Numbered from the stretch's first letter, positions 23,372 through 31,956 are shown. The stretch is DNA of 64,000 nt from Amnibacterium kyonggiense (GCF_004364555.1 NZ_SOAM01000002.1:310001-374000); one strand, 5' to 3'. Notes: a model not told the origin generated them from the sequence alone. A program made the numbers and translations.

Positions 23372-26182
23372 TCAGCGGCCGAGGACCGCCTGCTCGGCGT
23401 CGACGGGGCCGTAGCCGTCGACCGGCGAGTAGCCGTGGCCGAGCCGGTTCTGCACGGTGCCGACGATCTTCGAGCCGTCGGCGCGGACGGCGACGAAGCC
23501 GAGGCCGATCGGCACGGTGATCCGCTGCGGGGCGAACACGGCGCCGCCGAGCTCGTCCGCGCCGTTGCCCTCGTTGCTGCCGCCGTACGGCGACACCGCG
23601 AGGTCGCGGTCGACGCCGAACCGCAGCGACTGCCCCGACTTCAGGTTCGATCCGAAGGACAGCGTGAGGTGCCGGTACTGCCCGGAACCCGTGGGCGCCG
23701 AGTTGGACGGCCGGACGGTGCTCGCCCGCAGGCCGCCGCCGGTGCCGCCGACCGTGAACGGGAAGCCCACGTCGCGGAACGAGTCGGCGGTCGCGCTGAA
23801 CGGCCGCGGGTCGAACACGATCCCGGCGGAGCGCTTCGCGTCGCCCGCGCCCGGAGCGGTCGGGCTCGCCGTCTCGCCGTACAGGGTGATCGACTTCAGC
23901 GGGACCCTGCCGTCGTAGGACACGGAGAAGAACCGCGGGTCGTTCAGCGTGCCCGGCACCGGGTCGCGCTCGCTGCCCTGCGGGCCGGAGGCGCTCACCG
24001 TGAGGCCGCCGGCGCTGCCGGAGGACTCGAACGGGTCGAGGTCGTGCGCGAACGTCGACCGCGACAGGATCGCCTTCATCCGGGCCGGGCTGACCGACCG
24101 CTTGCCGCCCTGCTTCTGGAGCACCAGCCCGGCGATGCCGGCCGCGTGCGGGGCTGCGGCGCTGGTGCCGAAGAAGTTCGGCAGGGTGTCCGGGTCCTCC
24201 GTCGAGTCGGAGACGAAGAACGTCGTGTTCCCGCCGTCCGTCGAGGCGATGAGCGGGCTCCGCCGCACCTGGGTCCGCGGGTACCGGTTCCCGTCCGAGT
24301 CGAACAGGATCGGCAGGTCGCCGCCCGGCGAGGTGAAGTACTCCGGCAGGTACGGGCGGAACGGGTCGACCGCCGCGACGCCGGTCGCGCCGGCGGCCGC
24401 CGGGTGGCCGTAGACCGTCGGGGAGAGCGGGTCGCCGTACTCGGTGAAGTACAGGTCGCCGTTCGACACCGCGCGCAGGCGCTGCACCGGCGTCCTCCCC
24501 GTGCCCGACCGGCTGATCACGATCTGCAGCTCGGGCAGCCCGGCGAGCGTCGAGAGCTCGAGCGGCCGGCCGGACAGGATGTTCGCGTCGGCCAGCGCGC
24601 CCAGGTAACTGCCGTCCGGCGCGAACAGCAGCGCGTTGAAGTCCGTCGTCACCTTCGAGGGCGCGAGGATCGGCGAGATCCGGACCGTGAAGGGGCCCAC
24701 CGCGCCGTCGAAGCCGGTCACGGCGAGCGTGTAGGTGCCCGGGTCCGTGAGCGTCGTGACGATCTGCTCGGGCGAGGTCACCGTGTCGACCGGACCGATG
24801 ACCGTGCCGTCGGGCTCGGTGAGCGTCAGCACGACGTCCGTCGACCCCGAGGGGACGCCGTCGACGAGGAACTGGACCTGCTTCCCGAGCTGTGCCGCCG
24901 TCGGCGTGAAGGCGAACTCCACCTCCGAGGTCGGGGTCGTCAGCTCGCCCTCGTCCGTGAAGTACGAGTCGCCGATCGTCGCGCCGTCGTAGTCGGTCGG
25001 GTCGTCCCACTGCAGGTCGAACAGGCCGCCGTCCTCCCCGAGGGAGACCGTCTGCGCCACGTCGACGCCGGGACCGGGGTTCGCGTCCTGGAGGCCGCCG
25101 TCGTACAGAGCCGGGTCGACCTGCGAGAAGTCGAGGCCCGTACCCTTCAGTGCCTTCGCGGCGGGGATCAGGTGCACCGGCGCCGACCAGCCGTTCTGGT
25201 CGCCGTCGTTGCCCGCGGAGCTGAAGTACTGGACGCCGAGCTTCGCCACGTCGTCGACCGCGTCGTTGAGGATGCCGTCCGCGAAGAACGGCTCGTCGAA
25301 GTAGCTGACGTCGTCGACGATCACGTCGGCACGGCACTTCCCCTTCGGGTCGGCCAGCGCGCGGATCTGGTTCGCGAAGTCGACCTCCCCGTTGAACGCG
25401 GTGGCGAAGCAGAGCTTCGCGTCGGGGGCGATGTCGTGGATGATCTGCAGCATCGCGCGGCCCTCGTCGAGGCCGCCGTCCGCGTCGGAGAGCACGACGA
25501 CCGGCTGCGGGTGCTTGCGGTTGCCCTTCCCGGGCAGGTCGCCGCTCGCGACGTCCTGCGCGGCGTGGACCGTCAGGGGCTCCCCGGTGGCGGTCGTGGT
25601 CGCCCGGTCGTACGAGTCGGACAGCGCGCCGATCGTGATGCCTTTACCCGTGATGCCCGTGCCGAGGACCTTGTCGATGCGCTGGAAGCGCACGCCCTGC
25701 GACTCCACCGAGCCCGTCGACGTGCGCGGCTTGACGGCCTGCGCGACCGTGCCGACGCCCGGGAGGGCGGCGAGGGCCCGCACGGCGGACAGCAGCGCGT
25801 AGCCCTCGACGGTGCCGGTGCCGGCGTCCACCGCGGTGCGCACGAAGCCCTTCGCCGCCAGTGCCGTCTGCAGGGCGGCGCGGTCCGCACCGGTCTGCGG
25901 CACGACGTCGACGAGCACGCGGCCGGCCGGGTCGCGCATCGCGAGCGACTCCTGATCCATCCGCAGACCGCCGGCGAGCCGCTTCTGCGCCGACGCGCCG
26001 CCGTCGACGAGCCGGGCGAGACCGTTGCCGAGCGCCGATCGCGTGCCCGGCGCGGCGTGCACCGGAGTCGCGGGCGCCGCCGAGGCGGTGACCGCGGGCA
26101 GCGCTGCGGCGAGCAGCGCTCCCGTCGTGAGCAGGATGAGGCCGGCGACGCGCGCGCGCCGACCCCGGGTGGACTGGGGCAT
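23372..26182 (-). CDS. secreted subtilase-fold peptidase with Glu-Asp-Ser (sedolisin-like) site
   Basis: Product of 936 residues. Signal peptide MPQSTRGRR..LLTTGALLAAA with likely cleavage after ASA near residue 37, then a propeptide-like region. Peptidase domain about 180-680: ITIGALSDSYD (Asp), DGGLDEGRAMLQIIHDIAPD (Glu where subtilisins have His), FFGTSAAAPHAAGIAGL (Ser). An insert of about 200 residues (DPGTYTLAVTGFDG) looks like a pre-peptidase/beta-sandwich domain. A C-terminal region with FSVSYDGRVPLKSITLYG may bind substrate. Start ATG at 26182 has GGAGGAG 7 nt upstream and a promoter at 26233-26261. Confidence 0.85.
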   Translation of the reverse strand: MPQSTRGRRARVAGLILLTTGALLAAALPAVTASAAPATPVHAAPGTRSALGNGLARLVDGGASAQKRLAGGLRMDQESLAMRDPAGRVLVDVVPQTGADRAALQTALAAKGFVRTAVDAGTGTVEGYALLSAVRALAALPGVGTVAQAVKPRTSTGSVESQGVRFQRIDKVLGTGITGKGITIGALSDSYDRATTTATGEPLTVHAAQDVASGDLPGKGNRKHPQPVVVLSDADGGLDEGRAMLQIIHDIAPDAKLCFATAFNGEVDFANQIRALADPKGKCRADVIVDDVSYFDEPFFADGILNDAVDDVAKLGVQYFSSAGNDGDQNGWSAPVHLIPAAKALKGTGLDFSQVDPALYDGGLQDANPGPGVDVAQTVSLGEDGGLFDLQWDDPTDYDGATIGDSYFTDEGELTTPTSEVEFAFTPTAAQLGKQVQFLVDGVPSGSTDVVLTLTEPDGTVIGPVDTVTSPEQIVTTLTDPGTYTLAVTGFDGAVGPFTVRISPILAPSKVTTDFNALLFAPDGSYLGALADANILSGRPLELSTLAGLPELQIVISRSGTGRTPVQRLRAVSNGDLYFTEYGDPLSPTVYGHPAAAGATGVAAVDPFRPYLPEYFTSPGGDLPILFDSDGNRYPRTQVRRSPLIASTDGGNTTFFVSDSTEDPDTLPNFFGTSAAAPHAAGIAGLVLQKQGGKRSVSPARMKAILSRSTFAHDLDPFESSGSAGGLTVSASGPQGSERDPVPGTLNDPRFFSVSYDGRVPLKSITLYGETASPTAPGAGDAKRSAGIVFDPRPFSATADSFRDVGFPFTVGGTGGGLRASTVRPSNSAPTGSGQYRHLTLSFGSNLKSGQSLRFGVDRDLAVSPYGGSNEGNGADELGGAVFAPQRITVPIGLGFVAVRADGSKIVGTVQNRLGHGYSPVDGYGPVDAEQAVLGR

Positions 26183-26232
26183 GGGATCGCTCCTCCGTGG
26201 TTCCCCGGGCGGGTGGTGGGGGTGGTGGGGCA

Positions 26233-26261
26233 AACCTATGGATCGGATGAGGAACCTGCAA
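26233..26261 (-). promoter_or_regulatory. sigma-70-type promoter of the secreted protease
   Basis: On the minus strand TTGCAG (26261-26256), 17-bp spacer, TAGGTT (26238-26233). Transcription would begin near 26226, leaving about 44 nt of leader that holds the GGAGGAG ribosome site. Confidence 0.6.
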
Positions 26262-26370
26262 AGAACATGAACCTGGGAATCCACCGCCTCGGCGCGCCGC
26301 GGCCCGGTCGTCGAACGGGGCCCGCGGTTTCCGGTAGTGTTCCCGTTCGGCGCCGCGAGGCGCTCCACCG

Positions 26371-26455
26371 GTCCGGGTGGCGGAATGGCAGACGCGCTAG
26401 CTTGAGGTGCTAGTGCCCTTTATCGGGCGTGGGGGTTCAAGTCCCCCCTCGGACA
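26371..26455 (+). tRNA. tRNA-Leu (anticodon GAG)
   Basis: 85-nt class II tRNA. Acceptor GTCCGGG pairs with CTCGGAC; D arm GGCGGAATGGCAGACGC; anticodon stem CTAGC/GCTAG with loop TTGAGGT, anticodon GAG (reads CUC/CUU); long variable arm TGCCCTTTATCGGGCG; T arm GGGGGTTCAAGTCCCCC. Discriminator base A at 26455; CCA is not encoded. Downstream terminator at 26473-26506. Confidence 0.97.
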
Positions 26456-26472
26456 CGAGTTGAGACAGCTCA

Positions 26473-26506
26473 GCAGAAGGGCCGCGCAGCAGCGCGGCCC
26501 TTCTGC
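26473..26506. terminator. 15-bp hairpin between tRNA-Leu and the TAP-like gene
   Basis: GCAGAAGGGCCGCGC (26473-26487), loop AGCA, perfect complement (26492-26506), followed on the plus strand by TTCT. It lies 17 nt after the tRNA and 10 nt from the end of the convergent hydrolase gene, so it may stop both. Confidence 0.85.
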
Positions 26507-26516
26507 TTCTCCGGCC

Positions 26517-28061
26517 TCAGGGGCTCGGGACCGGCAGCGGGGCGCAGGTCGCGTCCGGGCCGTCCCCGGCCTTCCTCGCGGGCAGCGAGCCGTCCTCGAG
26601 ATAGCGGGCGATCGTGTCGTCGACGCAGCTGTTGCCGTTCAACGAGTCCGCGTGCGAGGTGCCGCCCGGCTCGGCGAGCAGGCTCGCCTTCGGGAACAGC
26701 TTCCGGACCGCGAGGCTGCCGCTGAAGGGCGTCGCCGCGTCGAGCGTCTCGTCGATCAAGAGGATCGGCGCGACCTTCGAGCCGTCCACGTCCACCGGCA
26801 CGCCGGCCTTCGCCGGCCAGGTGCGGCACGGGGCGTTGAACCAGGTGTTCGCCCAGGTCTCGAACGGCGCCCGGCCGTCCACGCGCTTCGCGTCCGCGGC
26901 CCACACCGACCACTCCCCCGGCCACGGCGCGTCCGTGCACTCGACCGCGAGGTAGCCGACGTAGCCGTTGTCGTCCGTGGTCTCGTTCAGGCCCCGCCAG
27001 TACTGCTGCAGCGCCGCCGTGTCGCCGGTCGCCGCCTGCGCGAACGCGTCGCCGAGGCCCGACCACAGGCTCTGGAAGTACCCGGCGTAAACGAGCGTGT
27101 CCGTGAGCTCCGCGGCGCCGAACCTGCCGTCCGGCTGCGCCCTGAGCTTCGCGGACAGCCGGTCGTAGCTCGCCTGGACCGCCTGCTGCGTCGCACCGAG
27201 GCGGTACACGTCGTCGTGCGACGCGAGCCAGGCGAACCAGCGCTCGATCGTCGTCTGGAACGCGAGGTCCTGATCGAGGTTCGCGCCGTACCAGACCCGG
27301 GACGGGTCCACGGTGGAGTCGAGGACCATCCGGGAGACGCGCGACGGGTAGAGCGTCGCGTAGACCTGGCCGAGGTACGTGCCGTAGGAGTAGCCGAAGT
27401 AGCTGATCCTCGGCACGCCGAGCGCGATGCGCAGGTACTCCATGTCGTTCGCGGAGTCGCGGGTCGTGTCGTGCTCGAGCAGGGCGCCGTTCTTCTCGCC
27501 GCAGGCCGTCGCGTACGCCTCGGAGCGCTCGAGCCAGGCGTCGACGGAGGCCTGGCTCGTCGGCGTGTACGCCGGGCGGGGGCCGTTCGCGTAGCCGGGA
27601 TCGCACGACAGGCGCGGTCGCGAGGAGCCGACACCGCGCGGATCGAAGCCGATCCAGTCGTACCGGGCGCCGACCCCGTCCGGGACCTTCGTGCCGAGCG
27701 TGGAGAGCGTGAGCCCGCTGCCGCCCGGGCCGCCCGGGTTCGTCAGCATCACGCCCGCGGACGGCGAGGCCGTGTGCCGTACCCGGGAGACCGCCAGCCG
27801 CACGGTCCGACCGTCGCGCGGGGCGCTCCAGTCGAGCGGGACCGCGACCATCGCGCACTCGGCGCCCGCGGTGCGCAGCGACGCCTCCGTGCAGTCGGTC
27901 CACCGGATCGGCGCCGGCGTCGGCCACGTCGCCTCGACCGACGGGGCCGCCGACGGGCGGGCCGTCTCCTTCGCCGTGATGACGAGTCCGGTGAGGACCC
28001 CCGCCACCAGGACCACGACGAGGACCACGACCCCCGTCACGAGCACCACCGGTCGTCGCAC
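26517..28061 (-). CDS. membrane-anchored alpha/beta hydrolase, tripeptidyl-aminopeptidase (TAP) like
   Basis: Product of 514 residues. N-terminal membrane anchor (5-29), then an alpha/beta hydrolase: NPGGPGGSG oxyanion strand, FGYSYGTYLG (nucleophile Ser), and a TAP-type C-terminal part with LIDETLDAATPFSGS (Asp) and GGTSHADSL (His). Relatives such as Streptomyces SlpD/SlpE and TAP cleave tripeptides from exported proteins. Paired cysteines (WTDCTEA / GAECAMV and ECTDAPW / APCRTWP) suit an extracytoplasmic location. Confidence 0.88.
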   Translation of the reverse strand: MRRPVVLVTGVVVLVVVLVAGVLTGLVITAKETARPSAAPSVEATWPTPAPIRWTDCTEASLRTAGAECAMVAVPLDWSAPRDGRTVRLAVSRVRHTASPSAGVMLTNPGGPGGSGLTLSTLGTKVPDGVGARYDWIGFDPRGVGSSRPRLSCDPGYANGPRPAYTPTSQASVDAWLERSEAYATACGEKNGALLEHDTTRDSANDMEYLRIALGVPRISYFGYSYGTYLGQVYATLYPSRVSRMVLDSTVDPSRVWYGANLDQDLAFQTTIERWFAWLASHDDVYRLGATQQAVQASYDRLSAKLRAQPDGRFGAAELTDTLVYAGYFQSLWSGLGDAFAQAATGDTAALQQYWRGLNETTDDNGYVGYLAVECTDAPWPGEWSVWAADAKRVDGRAPFETWANTWFNAPCRTWPAKAGVPVDVDGSKVAPILLIDETLDAATPFSGSLAVRKLFPKASLLAEPGGTSHADSLNGNSCVDDTIARYLEDGSLPARKAGDGPDATCAPLPVPSP

Positions 28062-28119
28062 TGCGCCCCCTCATCGGCGTTCGGCCGGCTCGAAGGCTAA
28101 CCGGCGGTACCGACCGGAG

Positions 28120-28548
28120 TCAGAGGAGCGCGGTCGTCGTCGCGTCCTCCTCCCCGTCGAACCAGCGGTCGAGCACCCGGCGGAACGACGGCTCGGCGGG
28201 ATCCGCCCGGGCGAACAGGGTCATCGAGGACCGCAGCTTCATCGCGTCGATCCCGCCGAGCAGCTCCTCCACCGAGGTGGCGGGCGCGTCGGCCGCGGCG
28301 AGCGCCGCCTCGACGAGCCGGGGACCGAGCACCGGGTCCGCCAGGTAGCCGCGCGCGGCGTCGAGGTCCGGGATCGCGAAGTAGCGCGCGGTCTGGCTGC
28401 GCCCGAGGCCGGCGAGCTGCGGGAACACGAACCACATCCAGTGGGTGCGCTTGCGACCGGCGCGCAGCTCGGCGAGCGCGTCGGTGAACGCGCCGTGCGC
28501 GTCCTGGGCGGTGCGGAAGCGGGCGAGGTCGTCCGGGTCAGACGTCAT
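28120..28548 (-). CDS. DUF1810 family protein
   Basis: Product of 142 residues made almost wholly of a DUF1810 domain: LARFRTAQDAHGAFTDALAE, the strongly conserved KRTHWMWFVFPQLAGLGRS, then ARYFAIPDLDAARGYLADP and GIDAMKLRSSMTLF. The family is widespread, small and helical; its function is unknown to me. TACCGT stands exactly 6 nt before the ATG, so the message is probably leaderless, and the promoter is arranged head to head with that of acylphosphatase. Confidence 0.88.
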   Translation of the reverse strand: MTSDPDDLARFRTAQDAHGAFTDALAELRAGRKRTHWMWFVFPQLAGLGRSQTARYFAIPDLDAARGYLADPVLGPRLVEAALAAADAPATSVEELLGGIDAMKLRSSMTLFARADPAEPSFRRVLDRWFDGEEDATTTALL

Positions 28549-28554
28549 CGACGC

Positions 28555-28585
28555 ACGGTACGGCCGGGCGCCTTGGAACTACCGT
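28555..28585. promoter_or_regulatory. divergent, symmetric leaderless promoters (DUF1810 / acylphosphatase)
   Basis: TACCGT at 28580-28585 (+) and the same hexamer on the minus strand at 28560-28555 each lie 6 nt before a start codon. The 43-bp gap therefore holds two outward-facing -10 elements forming an inverted repeat, and each -35 region must overlap the other gene's -10. Confidence 0.5.
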
Positions 28586-28591
28586 TGACGC

Positions 28592-28864
28592 ATGACCATC
28601 GCGAGGCGGTACACCGTGACCGGCGCGGTCCAGGGCGTCGGCTTCCGCTGGGCCGCGCAGGGCGAGGCCGAACGGCTGGGCGTCGTCGGCCGCGTCCGGA
28701 ACCGCACCGACGGCGCGGTGGAGATCCTCGCGCAGGGCGAGCGCGCCGCGATGGACGAGTTCGCCGCCTGGCTCGAGCAGGGCCCGCGGTTCGCGAAGGT
28801 GGCGGACGTGGACGCGGAGCCGGTCGACGGCTTCGACGCCGACTCGTTCGAGATCACCCGCTGA
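28592..28864 (+). CDS. acyP: acylphosphatase
   Basis: Product of 90 residues, the small ferredoxin-like enzyme that hydrolyses acyl phosphates. The catalytic Arg is in GAVQGVGFRWAAQGEAERLG and the catalytic Asn in VGRVRNRTDGAVEI. Acetyl phosphate from the Pta reaction encoded at 31957-34068 is a possible substrate. Leaderless-type promoter directly ahead; GTG of the AAA ATPase gene follows after 58 nt. Confidence 0.93.
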   Translation: MTIARRYTVTGAVQGVGFRWAAQGEAERLGVVGRVRNRTDGAVEILAQGERAAMDEFAAWLEQGPRFAKVADVDAEPVDGFDADSFEITR

Positions 28865-28922
28865 CCCGGGGTCCCGGGGGCGCGGAGCACCGGGCGGCGC
28901 ACGGGCGCGGCAGGATGCCGAC

Positions 28923-30380
28923 GTGAGCGAACCGCTGGGCCGATCGGACGACGAGCTGATGGCCGGCGTGAAGCGCCTGATCGAGATCGCGCAGCAGTTC
29001 GAGCGTGACGAGACCACGCTCACCCGGCTCGGCGAGCGGATCCAGACGCACCTCGGTGTGGACGTGACGTCGGCACCCGTCCTCACGGAGGTCGTCGCGC
29101 CGCATCGACTGGTGGACCTCGACATCGCGATGGACGAGCTCGGCCGGGACGGCGAGCTGCTCGGCGTCCGCGGGCAGAACCGCGAGCACGAGGGCATCGA
29201 GTCGATGCTCGCCAACCGTTGGGCGGGCTACGACGTCGGCGCCGTCGATTTCGCGCTCGCGGCGTCGGGCCCGAAGCAGCGGCGGCGGATCGTCGCGTTC
29301 GGCATCCGCCTCCTGCGCTTTGAGGACCGGCCGCTCGCCGTGCTGCAGCGGACTGCAGACCGGCAGCACGGACGCGAGCAGGCGGCGATGCAGGTGCTGG
29401 CGGGCGAGTCGGAGGTCGCCGAGCGCTTCGTCGCGACCGTCCGGAGGCTGATGCACGAGCGGAGCGTGCTCCGCGGCCAGGTCCTGACCCTCACGCCGGG
29501 CGGCGAGTACCAGGCGGAGGGCGAGTCCGTCTTCGTCGAGCGGGAGGCGATCCCCGAGGACGAGGTCGTAATGCCCGCCGGCGTGCTCGATTCGGTCCGC
29601 CGCCACGTCCTCGGGATCGCGGAGCACCGGGAGGTGCTGCTCGCGGCCGGGCGCCACCTGAAGCGCGGCGTGCTCCTGTACGGGCCGCCCGGGACGGGCA
29701 AGACGCTCACGGTGCGGCACCTCATCGGCGCCGCCGAGGGCACCACCGTCGTCCTCCTGACCGGTCCCGCGATCCGCTTCATCAACGACGCGACGGACCT
29801 CGCGCGCGGGCTGCAGCCCGCGATGGTGGTCCTCGAGGACATCGACCTCGTCGCGATGGACCGCGGGCACTTCGGTCCGCAGCCGCTGCTCTTCGCGGTG
29901 CTCGACGCCCTGGACGGCCTGGACGGGGACGCGGACGTGACCTTCCTCATGACGACGAACCGGGTCGACGTGCTGGAGCGCGCGCTCGCGCAGCGCCCGG
30001 GCCGCGTGGACCTGGCCGTCGAGGTGCCGCGGCCCGGCGCGGAGGAGCGCGTGCGCCTGTTCGCGCTCTCCGCGCGGGGGCTGCCGATCGGTGCGGAGGC
30101 GGTGCGCGCGGCCGCGGAGCGGGCCGACGGCACGACCGCGTCCTTCGCGAAGGAGCTGTTCCGGCGAACCGTCCTGACCGCGGCCGTCGCCGGCCGCGCG
30201 GTCACGGACGACGACCTCGGTGCCGCCCTCGACGCGATGCTCGCCGCCGACGCGGAGCTGACCCGGAGCCTCCTCGGGATGGGCGGGGCGGAGGGCGCCG
30301 AGGAATCGGACGGCGGCGAGGGGTTCGCGGTCGTGGCCGGTCGGCCGCGCGGTCGCTGGACGGCGTACAACCCGCGCTGA
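28923..30380 (+). CDS. AAA-family ATPase
   Basis: Product of 485 residues. The N-terminal 210 residues have no clear domain. The AAA module (about 240-390) has Walker A YGPPGTGKTLT, Walker B VVLEDIDLV, sensor 1 LMTTNRVDVLE, and the arginine-finger region AQRPGRVDLAVEVPRPG. A helical lid with sensor 2 follows, then an acidic/glycine tail. It resembles the p97/FtsH branch of AAA proteins, but no protease or known partner is encoded next to it. The GTG start has CAGGAT 6 nt upstream, suggesting independent, leaderless transcription. Confidence 0.85.
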   Translation: MSEPLGRSDDELMAGVKRLIEIAQQFERDETTLTRLGERIQTHLGVDVTSAPVLTEVVAPHRLVDLDIAMDELGRDGELLGVRGQNREHEGIESMLANRWAGYDVGAVDFALAASGPKQRRRIVAFGIRLLRFEDRPLAVLQRTADRQHGREQAAMQVLAGESEVAERFVATVRRLMHERSVLRGQVLTLTPGGEYQAEGESVFVEREAIPEDEVVMPAGVLDSVRRHVLGIAEHREVLLAAGRHLKRGVLLYGPPGTGKTLTVRHLIGAAEGTTVVLLTGPAIRFINDATDLARGLQPAMVVLEDIDLVAMDRGHFGPQPLLFAVLDALDGLDGDADVTFLMTTNRVDVLERALAQRPGRVDLAVEVPRPGAEERVRLFALSARGLPIGAEAVRAAAERADGTTASFAKELFRRTVLTAAVAGRAVTDDDLGAALDAMLAADAELTRSLLGMGGAEGAEESDGGEGFAVVAGRPRGRWTAYNPR

Positions 30381-30391
30381 CGCGGCCCGGC

Positions 30392-31309
30392 TCAGGCGAA
30401 GCGGACCGCGGCCTGCAGGCGGGTGCGCACCTCGAAGATCTCGTTGCCGCCGACCGCCGGCGCGCCCGGCAGCCCGTCGCGCAGCGCGGTCAGCAGCGTC
30501 GAGGCGCGCAGCACCACCTGCTCCGCCCCGCGCGAGGTGCCGAGCGACTCCGCGGGCACCTCGAGGTGCTCGTCGGGCAGCAGCAGGAGCAGGCCGGTGA
30601 ACTTCACGCGGGCGGCGCGGGACACCGATTTCGCGCGGACGGCGAGCTCGTGCATCGGCCGCTCCCCCGCGAGCGCCTCGCCGGTCAGCTCGCCGCGGCG
30701 GACACCGAGCGGGGCGCCGAAGTCCTCCGACTGGATTGCGAAGAGCCCGGTCGGGCCGAGGACGACGTGGTCGATCTTCTCGTCGGGGGTCGGCGCCGCG
30801 ACGTCGTGCCAGACCGTGAACCCGATGCCGAGGGTCGCGAGGCGGCGGGCGGTGGCCTCCTCCGCGACGGCGTCCGCGAGCAGGTGGCGGATCTCCCGCG
30901 GCGCGCGGCGCACGAGGACCGGGTCGTACGGGTCCGGGATCGACTCGCCGAGGCCCACCCACTCGCGGAGCAGCGTGAGGTACCGCTCGCGCCGCCAGCC
31001 GCCGGGGTGACCGAAGGTCCGGGCGGTCGGGCGGGTCGAGGCCGGGCGCTCCGACCGGCCGGCCGACGGCGCCCAGGAGGTCGGCTCCCCCGCCGGCGAG
31101 CGCCCGCGGTCGTACCGGGCGCGCGCATCCGGGCTGCCGACCCGCTCCCACGCCGCCTGCACGGCGATGAACCGCTGCGGGTCGCCTCCGGTGTCCGGGT
31201 GCGTCTCGCGGAGCAGGCGGCGGTAGGCGCGCCGCAGGTCCTCGTCCGTCGCGCTCGCGAGCACGCCGAGCACCTCGTAGGGGGAAGCCGCCATCGGGCT
31301 GTCCGTCAT
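30392..31309 (-). CDS. fusion of a J-domain and a NERD nuclease-like domain
   Basis: Product of 305 residues. J-domain at about 6-70: SPYEVLGVLASATDEDLRRA, RRLLRETHPDTGG with the HPD tripeptide needed to stimulate Hsp70, AWERVGSPDARARYDRG. A linker follows, then a NERD domain (about 155-245): EEATARRLATLG, EKIDHVVLGPTGLFAIQSED, GVRRGELTGEAL. NERD is a PD-(D/E)XK-related domain; Asp in KIDHVV and Gln in FAIQSED (usually Lys) are at its active-site positions. Start ATG at 31309 has GGGGGG upstream; a farther ATG exists. A cluster of repeats lies directly before the gene. Confidence 0.8.
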   Translation of the reverse strand: MTDSPMAASPYEVLGVLASATDEDLRRAYRRLLRETHPDTGGDPQRFIAVQAAWERVGSPDARARYDRGRSPAGEPTSWAPSAGRSERPASTRPTARTFGHPGGWRRERYLTLLREWVGLGESIPDPYDPVLVRRAPREIRHLLADAVAEEATARRLATLGIGFTVWHDVAAPTPDEKIDHVVLGPTGLFAIQSEDFGAPLGVRRGELTGEALAGERPMHELAVRAKSVSRAARVKFTGLLLLLPDEHLEVPAESLGTSRGAEQVVLRASTLLTALRDGLPGAPAVGGNEIFEVRTRLQAAVRFA

Positions 31310-31326
31310 GCGGCCCCCCGAGCGCA

Positions 31327-31423
31327 CCAGCAGGAACTGTTCACGTCAGCAGGAGATTCTGGCCGATTTCTTCCTGCCGACGCGCGTTCTTCCTGCTCAC
31401 GGAGTCGTTTCTTCCTGCTGATG
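31327..31423. repeat. five-arm repeat (TTCCTGCTG-like) before dnaJ-NERD
   Basis: Three direct copies of TTCTTCCTGCyg on the plus strand (31367-31382, 31386-31401, 31408-31423, spaced 19 and 22 bp) and two copies in the other orientation (31327-31337, 31345-31358). They occupy the gap between the deaminase stop and the dnaJ-NERD start. In RNA from the minus strand, any of three AGCAGGAA arms can pair with either of two TTCCTGCT-type arms. The region may act as an operator array or as an alternative-hairpin leader. Confidence 0.6.
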
Positions 31424-31428
31424 TGCTC

Positions 31429-31899
31429 TCAGGAGCGCCAGAAGTCCCGATGGGAGGCGGCGGCCTCGTCCTCGAGCAGCGGTCCCTCGACGCGGATGTC
31501 GCGCTGGCCCGCGCCGAGGACGGTGCGGCACGGGAGGGCGAGCGTCGGGTTCTCCGGGTCGTCGCCGGTGAGCGCCAGCAGGCCCTCCTCCGACAGCCCG
31601 TACACCACCGCGCCGATCCACGACCAGTAGATCGCGCCCGAGCACATCGCGCACGGCTCGCAGCTCGTGACGAGCGTCAGCGTCCGCAGCTCGTCGCGGG
31701 AGAACCGGCGGGTCGCGGCGGAGACGAGGTTCGTCTCGGCGTGCCCGGTCACGTCGTGGGTGGTGCCGACGGTGTTCCCGGCCTCGAGCACGACGGTGCC
31801 GTCGGGGGCCGCGAGCAGGGCGCCGAACGGGTGGTTCCCGCCCGCCCTCGCCCGGTCCGCGAGCACGATCGCGCGCCGCACGAGCGCCTCGGTGTCCAT
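31429..31899 (-). CDS. nucleoside/cytosine deaminase-like zinc enzyme
   Basis: Product of 156 residues of the tRNA-adenosine/guanine deaminase superfamily: TGHAETN (zinc His and proton-shuttle Glu) and SCEPCAMC (two zinc Cys). NHPFGALLAA and GAIYWSWIGAVVYG are typical of guanine deaminase or isoguanine-type members rather than TadA. The exact base is not clear. TACCGT lies 6 nt before ATG 31899, so the transcript is probably leaderless; it is divergent from pta. Confidence 0.88.
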   Translation of the reverse strand: MDTEALVRRAIVLADRARAGGNHPFGALLAAPDGTVVLEAGNTVGTTHDVTGHAETNLVSAATRRFSRDELRTLTLVTSCEPCAMCSGAIYWSWIGAVVYGLSEEGLLALTGDDPENPTLALPCRTVLGAGQRDIRVEGPLLEDEAAASHRDFWRS

Positions 31900-31956
31900 G
31901 CGCCGACGGTAGCCGAGCGGTGGCCGACGCACAGCGGTCCTCCGTACGCTCGGGCC

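Noticed and set aside
21818-26413. Very long open frame on the plus strand antisense to pirin, M20 and protease genes
   Set aside because: Arginine/glycine/valine-rich shadow typical of high-GC DNA; the opposite strand encodes three recognisable proteins.
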